From Megalobrama amblycephala (Eukaryota; Chordata; Actinopteri; Cypriniformes; Xenocyprididae): a stretch of DNA of 64,000 nucleotides. The position numbers and the translations under genes are program-made. The stretch lies in NCBI RefSeq assembly GCF_018812025.1, contig NC_063052.1:27262354-27326353 (forward strand), written 5' to 3'. Below are positions 1 through 10,302 of this stretch, one piece after another; position 1 is the stretch's first letter, and each line of letters opens with the position of its first letter. The notes below the pieces were generated by a model. It was not told where the DNA came from and did no database searches. It saw only the letters and a program-made list of their open reading frames with translations.

Positions 1-375
1 CTAACGCCATGCTTCTTGATGATATCTCCCAAGGGTAGCATGTACAGAATGAAAAGCAACGGTCCTAGTACTGAACCTTGCGGTACTCCATATTGAACTT
101 ATAATCGATATGACATTTCTTAGTTCATTACTACAAACTGATAACGTTTAGAAAACCAGATTTGAACCATGCCAATGCAATTCCACTAATGCAAACATAA
201 TTTTCAAGTCTATTCAAAAGAATATTGTGATCGATAGTGTCAAAAGCAGCACTAAGATCTAGTAACACTAATAGAGAGTAACTCTAATGAGAGCAGTCTC
301 AGTACTATGGTATGATCTAAATCCTGACTGGAAATTCTCACAGATACCATTTCTTTCAAAGAAGGAGTGTAGTTG
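1..375 (-). pseudogene. L2-type LINE reverse transcriptase fragment (first part)
   Basis: On the minus strand this piece encodes part of a non-LTR reverse transcriptase. It is the same segment as 31198-31600, which contains an intact stretch reading [17 protein letters not shown]. That alignment fixes the family as the CR1/L2 group of LINEs common in teleosts. The fragment enters at the window edge and stops at 375, where a foldback element has inserted; the LINE resumes at 3561. No continuous reading frame survives. Orientation and homology are clear from the internal comparison. The family name is from memory of L2 motifs. Confidence 0.8.
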
Positions 376-439
376 TACGGAAGCCCTGAACCGCATGGTG
401 AAAAAAAAAAAAAAAAAACTTGGTGGGGAGGAAAAAAAA

Positions 440-722
440 ACCCGAAAACTTATCTCGTTATTTCAACATAATAAGTCGTTATAACGACATAATATCTCGT
501 TATTTCAACATAATAAGTCGTTATAACGACATAATATCTCGTTATTTCAACATAATAAGTCGTTATAACGACATAATATCTCGTTATTTCAAGATATTAA
601 GTCGTTATAACGACATAATATCTCGTTATAACGACATATCTCGTTATAACGACATAATATCTCGTTATTTCAACATAATATCTCGTTATAACGACATAAT
701 ATCTCGTTATTTCAACATAATA
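440..722 (+). repeat. Palindrome-rich tandem array, left arm of foldback element
   Basis: About 6-7 copies of a unit of roughly 42 bp alternate ATCTCGTTATTTCAACATAA with AGTCGTTATAACGACATAAT. The core TCGTTATAACGA is itself palindromic, so single strands can fold within and between units. Some units are shortened. The mirror-image array lies at 3147-3476. Open frames across the array are low-complexity by-products. Confidence 0.9.
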
Positions 723-772
723 ACTCTTCATTATCTATCAAGTATGATAAAGGACATGCACTTATCAATGTC

Positions 773-846
773 CTCAGTGGCGCAACGTTAAAGTATTGGA
801 CCGCCAGTCTAGCTTTTACTGCGATCGCCGCGGTTTCGAATCCGCC
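773..846 (+). other. tRNA-like block in left arm
   Basis: The block starts TGGCGCAACGTTAAAG, resembling a box A region. About 50 bases later it has GGTTTCGAATCC, a box B with one extra T. Spacing fits a tRNA-derived promoter like those of SINEs. A well-preserved inverted copy is at 3048-3124 and a diverged one at about 2286-2355 (minus). A functional tRNA is unlikely because I cannot build a clean cloverleaf. Confidence 0.5.
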
Positions 847-3047
847 TTTTGGTGTCCCCAGCCCGGTGTCCAATCTGATTTGAACTATAATAAAACATAG
901 AGATGCACTAGTCCAGGGGCCAAAAATGTTTTTAAGCAGGGTTTTTTTTATTATTATTCTGGGCTTGCAAACAAACTGCTTTGTAATATTTTCCCAAAAT
1001 TTCATCTGTGTATTTACAAAGTATGTAAGCAGGACTTTAACACGCTGAATACGGACACAAAGAGAACAGACCGGCCAGCAGAGGAACTACTGTACCATGC
1101 ACAAGCTCACTGTTTGCGAAAAATAGGGAGAATAATATAAATATTACAGTGGGATTGATATGAATATATCTCCGAAGGCAACTGTTTTAAGAAAAGTTTT
1201 GATGGCTTTTCCTCTTATTTCCATATAAAGTAGTAATATTCATTCAGTCTGTCTGCTGATTTTGTTTTGTTATGTAGCATAATTTCACAAAGCTAAAGTC
1301 AGACCAGACCTAGTTTTTGCTGTTAATCTTGAAATTATTCAGTAATTTAAATTAAAAACAACTGCTCATGCTCATGTGCATAACATCTTTGACTATGATA
1401 AAAAATGCCTCTAATATCCAAATGCCAATGTTTGCCTCTAATATCAAAGAGATATTTGTTTAAGGCCAGTTTGGCCTGTGAAAAAATAAACAACAAATAA
1501 ATTTGCTTTAAAAAAAATCTGCAACCAGTATTAGAATCAGACGTTTTGCTTCTTATAAAAAATGAAATTGGCCATGATAAATCAAAATAGATGCTAATAA
1601 AAAATATTAAATAAAAAATTATTTTAAAAATCGAATAGTCTTTTCACTGTAAAAAAACAAAAAAACAATGCAGTTTTCTTGCAAATTAATTTGTTGTTCA
1701 TGTGGTTAATATTAATGCAACTATCTGCGCACGAAGGTTGTTATAAGAAGAAGGTAATTCGGCCTGCATATGGTTCATTTCTTTCCAGTCCGTCCCTCAA
1801 ACTAAAATGAGTTTGACACCCCTACTTTAGATGCTATTTACACTAAGTGAAAATACGATACATCCTATTTATACTAAATGACAATAGCAGCATTTTCACA
1901 ATATGCTATTTATACTAGGTGAAAGCGATATATTTTATTGACACCATGTAAAAGTAGCCTATCAGTTCTTTGCAAGAAGTGTAAATAGTATTTAGATGCT
2001 GTAGGCTAGTATTGGCAGATACTATTTGTACCTCAGTATTTTTGTACAGGATGCAATAATATCATATAGAGTGATTATATTTATGAAAATTATTAAATGA
2101 ATGCTGCATTATTGGGAGAATAAAACCCCTCCACTTTCCACCAACCCTACTCAATGAACACTTTTAATATTATTAAACACTTGTTCACATTTTATTTCCA
2201 CTTTTTGAACATTATTTTCATTTTATTGAAAAAGTATATGATGAGAAAATAGGAGTGAGCTCTATTATTGGGTGAGCTCTGCAAAATGCTGATTCGACCC
2301 CGCAGCGATCGCTGTAAAAGCCAAAATCTGAAACCCTACATGCTATTGTTACGCCACTGAATACATCAAATTACAACTGTCCCTTTTTAAACTTGAGTGG
2401 CCCAACCAGACATTGGAGCTATACTGTAAAGAGTGTTTGTCAACAAGGGACGCTATTTGCACTTACTGTAAATAGACACTCCGTGTCCTATTATTTCAAT
2501 ATATTAGCACCTATTTTGATTTTTATATCTTTAGAAAATACTACAAAGCAGTTTGTTTGCAAGCCCAGAATAATAATAAAAAAAACCCCGCTTAAAAACG
2601 TTTTTGGCCCCTGGACTAGTGCATCTCTATGTTTTATTATAGTTCAAATCAGATTGGACACCGGGCTGTAAGTTTGACACCCCTGACATTTGCACTGTAA
2701 ATTGTTTTATTTACTATGGTCTAATAAATTTAACCTCAATAAAGGTTAGCCTGGGATGAACGCAAATTCCCATGATAAACCTCTGGGATTTTGGAGCACC
2801 AAATTGTAACAGTAGTTCAACATAACTATTGCGCTCTTTAATTGATTCCCTGTCTTATTCTGCCCTCTAGTGGGTAATATCGAACATGCTGCTAACCCTG
2901 CCCAATAAATACTTTTAATGTTAATAAACACTCGTTAGGCAGGTTATTTGCACTTTTATAACATTGCTTTATTTTTTATTTTTTTTTTTTATTGAAAATT
3001 AATGCCTTTTTGATATGTGATGTGAAACTAGAGAAGAACGAACTCGG

Positions 3048-3124
3048 CAAAAGGCGGATTCGAAACCGCGGCGATCGCAGTAAAAGCTAAACTGGCGGTC
3101 CAATACTTTAGCGTTGCGCCACTG
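3048..3124 (-). other. tRNA-like block in right arm
   Basis: This is the reverse complement of the 773-846 block with only a few differences, again with box A-like and box B-like segments at matching positions. It sits directly inside the palindromic array of the right arm, so the element carries one copy in each arm in opposite orientation. Confidence 0.5.
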
Positions 3125-3146
3125 AGGACTTGATAGATAATGAAGA

Positions 3147-3476
3147 GTTATTATGTTGAAATAACGACTTATTATGTTGAAATAACGAGATATTATGTCG
3201 TTATAACGACTTATGTTGAAATAAGGAGATATCATGTCGTTATAACGACTTAATATCTTGAAATAATGAGATATTATGTCGTTATAACGACTTATGTTGA
3301 AATAACGAGATATTATGTCGTTATAACGACTTATTATGTTGAAATAACAAGATATTATGTCGTTATAACAACTTAATATCTTGAAATAATGAGATATTAT
3401 GTCGCTATAACGACTTATGTTGAAATAACGAGATATTATGTCGTTATAACGACTTATTATGTTGAAATAACGAGAT
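3147..3476 (-). repeat. Palindrome-rich tandem array, right arm of foldback element
   Basis: Inverted counterpart of the array at 440-722, with the same CGTTATAACG core. It is followed by long T-tracts and then the terminal repeat ending at 3553. It has slightly more units than the left array, so the arms have drifted in copy number. Confidence 0.9.
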
Positions 3477-3560
3477 AACTTTTCGATTTTTTTTTTTTCC
3501 TCCCTACCAATTTTTTTTTTTTTTTTTTCACCATGCGGTTCAGGGCTTCCGTAGTAGTTG

Positions 3561-3790
3561 CGATGATTCTGCCTTTTCTAGTATTTTTGACAGAAAAGGT
3601 AAATTCTCTAGGATCAAGTTGTGGTTATTTAATAAGAGGTTTAATAATAGCCAGCTTAAAAGTTTTTGGTACGTATCCTAGTGATAAAGATGAATTAACA
3701 ATATTAAGAAGAGGATCTATGACCTCTGGAAGCATCTCTTTCAATAGCTTAGTCGGTATAGGGTCTAACATACAAGAATTTGTTTAAGAT
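3561..3790 (-). pseudogene. L2-type LINE reverse transcriptase fragment (second part)
   Basis: This continues the LINE interrupted at 375. The join matches 31590-31625, which is uninterrupted. On the minus strand it encodes the region before the first RT motif, including a stretch like YVPKTFKLAIIKPL, typical of the LINE segment ahead of NYRPISNL. No intact frame spans the piece. Its far end is near 3790, after which similarity is not visible. Confidence 0.75.
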
Positions 3791-3959
3791 CTGCTGATCC
3801 TAAATCCTGACATAACATCACATGAAATACTAAGGTGAAGCACACTGTATTTAGCATTTTAAGGTAAAGATGATGACATCAGATGAATGATTCTGTTAAG
3901 CAAAGTTTCCAGAAAGAGTTTTCTGCCAGTTCCTGTTCTCTTTATTGTATGTCTAATGA

Positions 3960-4294
3960 GTCAGATTACTGAGATTCCTTTTGTCTTAAATGGCTCTTGG
4001 AGCCCCTGTCCCATTTATTGAATAGTTATGCTTATAAGATTAGGACTTGCGACACTCTAGAGTCTGGGGTGGGTTCCTATACCTGGATACTTCATTTGCA
4101 TGCTTTGTTTAAGGTCATCAGCCAGGTGCTTTGCTCTATTTCTAAGCACTGCTCCCTAAAATGTATATAAACTACAATGTACACTGCCTTAGTTAGACTT
4201 GATGACTGCAGCTGCCAACAGTATGTGTACTCAATAAAGAATCCTGTTGAAGATACATCCAAGTCTCCTGGTCTTCGCTTCTGAGATTTCCAAC
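3960..4294 (+). mobile_element. Solo-LTR-like block
   Basis: The order of signals is that of an LTR: a TATA box (TGTATATAAACT near 4158-4169), about 70 bases later a polyadenylation signal (CAATAAAG near 4231), then a short U5-like tail ending TTTCCAACA at about 4294. No primer-binding site or gag follows, so if this is an LTR it is a solo one. The left boundary is uncertain and I found no target duplication. A host promoter with a nearby poly(A) signal is an alternative. Confidence 0.4.
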
Positions 4295-4343
4295 ACTGTA
4301 CACACATTTTCATTGTCTGCATACCATTTTTCATGTTTTATAG

Positions 4344-4412
4344 ATGTCTGCCACTACAGCAGATGTTAAGCGCACCCTGACCCCCCACCAGTCCACGACT
4401 GATACTACTGGG
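4344..4412 (+). CDS. Possible first exon of a host-type gene
   Basis: An ATG at 4344 follows TTTATAG and opens a 22-codon stretch beginning MSATTADVKRTLTP, which ends at a good donor, GTAAGT. The stretch is Thr-rich and has no recognised domain. It does not join in phase to the exon-like piece at 4751-4925, so an intervening exon, a pseudogene, or chance are all possible. Confidence 0.25.
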
Positions 4413-4750
4413 TAAGTGTCACATTAGCAAGGCATGGAGTATAGAACAATAAAACAGTATAGAACAGACTGTCTGTCTAATTGCTCTCTTTCTGTATTCA
4501 TCTCATTAACATATGATTTGTTGCGCTCTCCTTTGAATGTAGCATATCATTGTTTTAGCTGTCCCAAGTTATGAAAAGTATTGATTTGCTGCAGTTTAAC
4601 TTATGATACTAAGTGTAATTAGAGAAAAAATATAATGCTCAACTGAATTGTGTGTGTTTTAGCCAGTACCTTGAAAGTGCATGGATAGGGCGCTCATACC
4701 CATATTTGATACAGTTTCGGGACATTAACTATAATTGTTGTCTGTATCAG

Positions 4751-4925
4751 TTGCTGGTGATGAAGTTACACTTGAAGGTTGGATGATCAGCATTGAAAAC
4801 AACGTAGTCTGTGAAGGCATCCAACAAACCTTCATCACAGGGCTTGCTGCAGTTTTCACCATTTACTATGTCTTCAATTTGCAATACGAAGAGGAAGCTG
4901 CGAGGACATTGGAGTTTGTTCAGAG
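4751..4925 (+). CDS. Possible internal exon, uncharacterised fish protein family
   Basis: Acceptor TCTGTATCAG precedes 4751 and donor GTAAAT follows 4925. The stretch between is open and includes EGWMISIENNVVCEGIQ and FITGLAAVFTIYYVFNLQYE, ending EFVQR. I recall similar segments (ordered polar start, hydrophobic GLAAVF, then YEEEA) in predicted cyprinid proteins of unknown function, but have not verified this. The phase does not fit the upstream candidate exon, and no downstream exon was found before the MITE at 5243. It may be a gene fragment. Confidence 0.35.
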
Positions 4926-5242
4926 GTAAATCATCTGCTAGTCCTAAATGTTTGAACATTTTGTCCTCTTGTCAGCTCTGTTCAGGAATGCCGAATTGTG
5001 TTAAATTGGTGGCTTTCTCTTGTTCCTATATTGACTTTATAGTAATTACAGTAGTTTCTTTTGATAGTGAGTTGAAGTTAAAGCTGGCATGTGCATTCAA
5101 ATATAGCACTGGGTTCAGTCCGAATGTATTATTATGCTGCATGTTTTGAATAAAGAAAGTAATTCTCTCTCATTACCTCCCACCCCACCTCTCTCTTTCT
5201 TCATTTCTGTCAAGCACGGAAGCACCTCTAACCACAGCTTTG

Positions 5243-5616
5243 TTAAAGGGTTAGTTCACCCCAAAATTAAAATTGTCATTAATTTCTCACCCTCATGTTG
5301 TTCCACACCTGTCAGACCTTTGTTCATCTTAAGAACTTTCATGAATTCCGAGTGCTTTCTGACCCTCATAGACAGCAACATCATAACCTCTTTTAAGGCC
5401 CAGAATGGTAGTAAAGACATTGTTAAAATAGTTCATGTGACAACAGTAATTCAACCTTAATGTTATGAAGCTACGAGAATACTTTTTGTGCACAAAAACA
5501 AACAAAAATAACGAATTTATTCTTGTTCCAAAGATGAACGAAGGTCTAACAGGTTTGGAATGACATGATGGTGAGTAATTAATGAGTTTTCATTTTGGGG
5601 TGAACTAACCCTTTAA
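5243..5616. mobile_element. TTAA-ended MITE
   Basis: Terminal inverted repeats run TTAAAGGGTTAGTTCACCCC at 5243 and its reverse complement to 5616. The interior has the cyprinid consensus around CCCTCATGTTGTTCCACACC and GTGCACAAAAACA. It is 374 bp and non-coding. TTAA at both ends suits a TTAA-specific superfamily such as piggyBac or Kolobok. Related decayed copies occur at 27650-28010 and 28110-28400. Confidence 0.85.
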
Positions 5617-6139
5617 GGGTGAACAGTCACTACATATATCTACACAATGCTGGTTTCTGTATGCTGCTGTAATTTTATCAGAAAAAACAAAACAAAACTG
5701 CCAATAGCATGAGCTCTCCTTAAATGTCATCAAATTTCACAATATCCAGTTTATTTATTATAAATATCATCAATGATGTTTCTGAAAGGTCAACAAAACA
5801 CAATTTACAGTCTGCATGGTTCTGTTACTTGCAGTTCTATTCTTCCTGTTAAACTTGAACTATCAACCTAACCGGTACACCAGCCATGTGTGGAGATCCA
5901 TGCTACAGCACAACCAGTCTGAGCAATCCAGTTGACTAACATGTTTAGTTGCACTGAGGAACTTATGTGTTTGGTATAAATAAAGAGAGAATTTTATTTT
6001 ACACTCATACACTATTTTCTGAACACATTTAAGGACAGCATTGTAACAGGTATTTTTATCTTGAAATTTGCAAACCATAGTCCTAAAAATACATCTTCTT
6101 AACACTGTTGACAAAGTAATATAATGCTGTCTACATTAC
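5617..6139. other. No gene seen
   Basis: AT-rich sequence between the MITE and the old LTR. I see no coding pattern, RNA gene or clear repeat here. Short open frames lack any family resemblance. Confidence 0.6.
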
Positions 6140-7142
6140 TGCATCAATTCTATAAATGAACATGTATATTCCCAGGAAATAGTATCTAATATTACTGTGC
6201 TGTATTGCAGTCATTGTATTTACATGTTTTGTGATTTTTAAGTTTTATGACATTTAAAGTAACTTCAATCATGCCATGTTTAGTGTCTATACGTTCGAAG
6301 CGGGAAGATTTAAGTGCTTGTGTATGCGGTATGTCCATACCTGTGCAACACATCAGTATTACAAGAATTTTTAATAGTTCTTATTCAGGAACTCAGCTTG
6401 TTAATCTTTCTTGGTCATAAAAGCCCTGACAGGAGGTGTGTTGTCACCCGGAAATACAACACCTTCATTGGCTGCATCAACCTTAAGAGGTTGGGCTTTG
6501 ACCAGAGGTTAAAAGCTAGAGAACAATGCCACTCCCTCTCTTCTTCCTTGCTTCTGGATGACCGAACGGGTCTCCTTGCGGCCGGCCTCTCTAGGCCCGG
6601 CCTACAAGGCCTGTAGGCCTCGGCCTACAAACTAGCCATGTGCTCATCATCCAACATGAAAAGACTGGCAACAACTTCGGACTGAATCCTCAAGGTCTCT
6701 CCTCAGATGGCAGAGCTGATGCTCCTCAGCCTAAGGGCATCTTGCAAGTATCGTACATTTTAACACTAAACAGCGATTTAGTATTAATTTGTAAGACTTA
6801 CCTTTGCTATTGCGGAAGAAACCGATGATTCCTTTCCAGATTGTCTTTGACTTTTTCCTATAGCTCTAGTAACAGTACCTCCTCCGGTTCAACTATATCA
6901 TTACTCATTCTTACCTACAATCCGTATGTGTGTGTGACCTTTGTTGTATGTTAGTGTTTGTGAGTTAGTTAATAAAGATTGTGCACAATACATGTTTGGT
7001 TCTGACTCCGTCTGCTGATAAATTGCCTCTGAAGTGATTTAGATCCCGAACCTATGCTCTAAGTAGCACGGTGCGATAAGAATGTTATTTTTCCATAACC
7101 TGGAAATGAACATTTCTTAGAATTATTAAACAATCAACACTA
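6140..7142 (+). mobile_element. Old LTR fragment, same family as the LTRs at 11180 and 19872
   Basis: From about 6140 this aligns with the latter part of the 1.42-kb LTRs at 11180-12604 and 19872-21292. Shared features are the CATGCCATGTTTAGTGTCTA block, the GC-rich hairpin TGTAGGCCTCGGCCTACA, the poly(A) signal AATAAAG, and ATTATTTTTCCATAAC. It is visibly more diverged than those two are from each other. It stops where the Harbinger terminus begins, so Harbinger inserted into, or beside, an older copy of this LTR. Confidence 0.8.
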
Positions 7143-7778
7143 AGGGTGCTTTCACACTTGGTGCAATTGCCTGGTCTGAACTCGAGTTCGATTGTCCCCC
7201 CCTCCCCCTGCCCCCGATGGACTGTGTTCACATATTATTTTTGTATCCGCGGTACGCTTGCGTCATCAAGCTGCAGCCGGTGCGTACTCATGTTGCTTGG
7301 TAACCGCTGTAAACGAGAAGGCGCAAAAATGGATAATATTGCTCGCTTCACTTTTGTTCTTCTTTTTTTGAACCTTTTTGGTTTTGTTTTCAAAGAAATG
7401 ATACAGAAACGCATTTGTGTCTGTCTGTCGCAAAAATACTCAAATCGTGGTAACGCTTTAGATTACAGCCCGGAAAGTACTGCATAATTACAACGAATTT
7501 ACAGCGTAACTATCGATAATTATAGTGTACCTATACAGTAAGTACATGTAAGTATAGGGGAACAATATATAAAGTATTGTGAATAAAGGGGTAACAACCA
7601 CGAAACTATCAAATTATTTATACTGTAAGTATTTTAGAACTAAGGGGTACTTACACTGTTATGATAGACAACAATCTTATGTCTGGGAGCAATTTAGCAA
7701 GAAAGTGCACTGATTAAGTTGTTTCAAGTAGAAAGAACTATTACAATCGTTTTTAATACATGGGGAAATATACTTTTG

Positions 7779-8145
7779 TTTCATGTAGTTACAGGGTAAG
7801 TATGACATTACGGGCCGTAAATTAGTGGAGCTTGTTACCCTCTTATTTCCTGTAGTTACAGGGTAAGTATGACATTACGGGCCGTAAATTAAAGTGGAGC
7901 TTGTTACCCTCTTATTTCATGTAGTTACAGGGTAAGTATGACATTACGGGCCGTAAATTAAAGTGGAGCTTGTTACCCTCTTATTTCATGTAGTTACAGG
8001 GTAAGTATGACATTACGGGCCGTAAATTAGTGGAGCTTGTTACCCTCTTATTTCATGTAGTTACAGGGTAAGTATGACATTACGGGCCGTAAATTAAAGT
8101 GGAGCTTGTTACCCTCTTATTTCATGTAGTTACAGGGTAAGTAAT
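7779..8145 (+). repeat. 68-bp tandem repeats, left arm
   Basis: Starts recur at 7779, 7847, 7915, 7984, 8051 and 8119 (spacings 67-69). Each unit reads CATGTAGTTACAGGGTAAGT, then the TTACGGGCCGTAA core, then GGAGCTTGTTACCCTCTTAT. Units are nearly identical, more so than the arms outside the array, which suggests recent homogenisation or expansion. Confidence 0.92.
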
Positions 8146-8563
8146 TAAAAAAATGCAAACAATCTGATATCACTGACTCCGAAACCTTTATTTGAAAAAC
8201 AACTTTATTAAAAACAGGTCTACAACACTTATTATTCATTTTTTTAAATCAACTTTGCATTTCAAATTCAAAAAGTAAAGTCGTATACATCTCAGATGGC
8301 ATGAGGGTAAAAGATGAGTAAACAAGGCAAGCACATTTCTGGGTGTACTGTATTTAATTTTAATACAGAATAGCAAATGGGATTCCCTCTTAAGATTGGA
8401 AACAGTGGAAAGAAAGAAAAAGAGGAACAAGAGGAGGAGATAGCCAAGCAAGAGAAACAAATGAGAAGTGTTGTAACTTCAAAACAGTTTTGAAATAAGT
8501 TGTTTTTCAAATAAAGGATTCCAAGTGATATCAGATTGTTTGCGTTTTTGTTTTTGTTTTTTA

Positions 8564-8865
8564 CTTTACCTGTAACTACATGAAATAAGAGTCTAACAAG
8601 CTCCACTTTAATTTACGGCCCGTAATGTCATACTTACCCTGTAACTACATGAAATAAGAGTGTAAAAAGCTCCACTTTAATTTACGGCCCGTAATGTTAT
8701 ACTTACCCTGTAACTACATGAAATAAGAGGGTAACAAGCTCCACTTTAATTTACGGCCCATAATGTCATACTTACCCTGTAACTACATGAAATAAGAGGG
8801 TAACAAGCTCCACTTTAATTTACGGCCCGCAATGTCATACTTACCCTGTAACTACATGAAACAAA
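8564..8865 (-). repeat. 68-bp tandem repeats, right arm
   Basis: Reverse-complement counterpart of the left-arm array, with five starts of the unit. It has slightly more substitutions than the left copy, for example GTAATGTTAT and CCCATAATG variants. Confidence 0.92.
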
Positions 8866-9329
8866 AGTAGCTATATTTGCCCATGTATTAAAAAAGATTG
8901 CAATAGTTCTTTCTACTTGCCTTGAAACAACTTAATCAAAGCACTTTCTCGCTAAATTGCTCCCAAACATAAGATTGTTGTCTATCATAACAGTGTAAGT
9001 ACCCCTTAGTTCTAAAATACTTACAGTATAAATAATTTGATGGTTTCCTGGTTGTTACCCCTTTATTCCCAATACTTTACATATTGTTCCCCTATACTTA
9101 CACATACTTACTGTATAGGTACACTATAATTATCGATAGTTACGCTGTAAATTCGTTGTAATTACGCAGTACTTTCCGGGCTGTAATCTAAAGCGTTACC
9201 CAAATCGTTTCAAAGACAACGGGCTGTCCGCCGAAATCAATTTTTGCGGAGGCAAAAAGTGGAGGCAGAAATCATCTCTCTGCTTGCAGTTCGTCAATCC
9301 CGCTTGTCGTCAAGGTAAGAGTATACTCC

Positions 9330-9349
9330 TACACACACACACACACATA

Positions 9350-9417
<68 letters not shown>

Positions 9418-9438
9418 CTCACACACACACTCACACAC

Positions 9439-9480
<42 letters not shown>

Positions 9481-9501
9481 CTCACACACACACTCACACA
9501 C

Positions 9502-9536
<35 letters not shown>

Positions 9537-9546
9537 TCTCTCTCTT

Positions 9547-9578
<32 letters not shown>

Positions 9579-9581
9579 TCA

Positions 9582-9623
<42 letters not shown>

Positions 9624-9637
9624 CTCTCTCTCTCACT

Positions 9638-9698
<61 letters not shown>

Positions 9699-9708
9699 TC
9701 TCTCTCTT

Positions 9709-9739
<31 letters not shown>

Positions 9740-9750
9740 TTCTCTCTCTT

Positions 9751-9782
<32 letters not shown>

Positions 9783-9785
9783 TCA

Positions 9786-9823
<38 letters not shown>

Positions 9824-9837
9824 CTCTCTCTCTCACT

Positions 9838-9888
<51 letters not shown>

Positions 9889-9914
9889 TCTCTCTCTTTC
9901 TCTCTCACACACAC
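9330..9914. repeat. Compound CA/CT microsatellite with higher-order structure
   Basis: Nearly 600 bases of (CA)n blocks are separated by (CT)n blocks. Longer motifs recur: a block ending ACACTCACACACAAC near 9430 and 9494, and ATTCTCTCTCTTTCTCTC near 9536, 9698, 9739 and 9888. The array therefore grew by duplicating segments of tens to hundreds of bases as well as by slippage. Apparent His/Thr and Cys/Val open frames are artefacts. It lies in the presumed first intron of the transposase gene. Confidence 0.95.
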
Positions 9915-9922
9915 AATCTCAA

Positions 9923-10302
9923 TTTTGTTCTAAAATGAGCATTTTTATCAAGCTCGTATGTTTAGGTTCAGTAATTTCACTTTAATGTCAATTACAGTAT
10001 TTCACAATTGCTAAAACACATTTCTTGAAACCATCACTCATTTTCTCAAAACATTAAACACAAATCCAATCTTCAAACTAATTTCACAAAACCTCTGACT
10101 CTTATGGCAAAATCAAACAAAGCTTTCAGATCATACACACGTTAAACAATATATAAACACTACAGATCATTCATTCAGAGAATGGGGTTTAGTGTTTTAG
10201 CAATTGTGAAATACTGTAATAGGTCATTTTCATTGCCATTAAAGTGAAATAACTGAACATAAACATACGAGCTTGATAAAAATGCTCATTTTAGAACAAA
10301 AT
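9923..10302. mobile_element. Inverted-repeat MITE-like hairpin
   Basis: About 90 bases from 9923 (TTTTGTTCTAAAATGAGCAT onward) reappear inverted at about 10200-10302, including CAGTATTTCACAATTGCTAA and its complement. The intervening 185 bases are AT-rich and non-coding. No target duplication was confirmed. Confidence 0.75.

Larger units (their letters stand above)
376..3553. mobile_element. Foldback-type non-autonomous DNA element, 3178 bp, 7-bp TSD
   Basis: Perfect terminal inverted repeats begin TACGGAAGCCCTGAACCGCA at 376 and end with the reverse complement at 3553. Both sides carry the 7-bp duplication GTAGTTG (369-375 and 3554-3560). Inside each terminus come an A- or T-tract, an array of about 42-bp units rich in CGTTATAACG, a tRNA-like block, and a further inverted segment (about 870-1000 against 2530-2670). 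The middle is AT-rich and I see no transposase. The right half also holds an older direct duplication: 2100-2355 resembles 2860-3125. The insertion interrupts an L2 LINE. I cannot assign a superfamily; a 7-bp duplication is unusual for hAT (8) or Harbinger (3). Confidence 0.88.
7449..9200. mobile_element. Foldback element with tandem arrays in both arms, 8-bp TSD
   Basis: Termini are GGTAACGCTTTAGATTACAG and its reverse complement. Both flanks carry CAAATCGT (7441-7448 and 9201-9208). The arms pair over roughly 750 bases, with a loop of about 280 bases around 8206-8482. Each arm contains a tandem array of a unit near 68 bp centred on the near-palindrome TTACGGGCCGTAA: six starts in the left arm (7779-8140) and five in the right (8564-8860). 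No transposase is present. An 8-bp duplication fits hAT-like or several other superfamilies. Confidence 0.9.
7329..9314 (+). pseudogene. Candidate exon 1 of Harbinger transposase, split by foldback insertion
   Basis: An ATG at 7329 begins MDNIARFTFVLLFLNLF, which resembles the N-terminus of fish Harbinger transposases as I remember them. It is open to 7448, where the foldback element enters. The frame continues from 9209 to a donor at 9314 (CAAG then GTAAGA). The phase at that donor is one base off from the acceptor at 10555, so either the exon model is slightly wrong or an indel has occurred. The exon is non-functional with the insertion present. Confidence 0.45.

Noticed and set aside
420..791. 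Open frame of repeated ISRYFNI/ISRYNDI residues
   Set aside because: A by-product of the tandem palindromic array; its length follows copy number, and no family resembles it.
440..3476. CRISPR-like arrays
   Set aside because: Units are contiguous with no unique spacers, in a vertebrate transposon, and mirror each other as inverted arms.
9284..9985. Long open frames rich in His/Thr or Cys/Val on both strands
   Set aside because: They are translations of the CA/CT microsatellite and carry no protein information.
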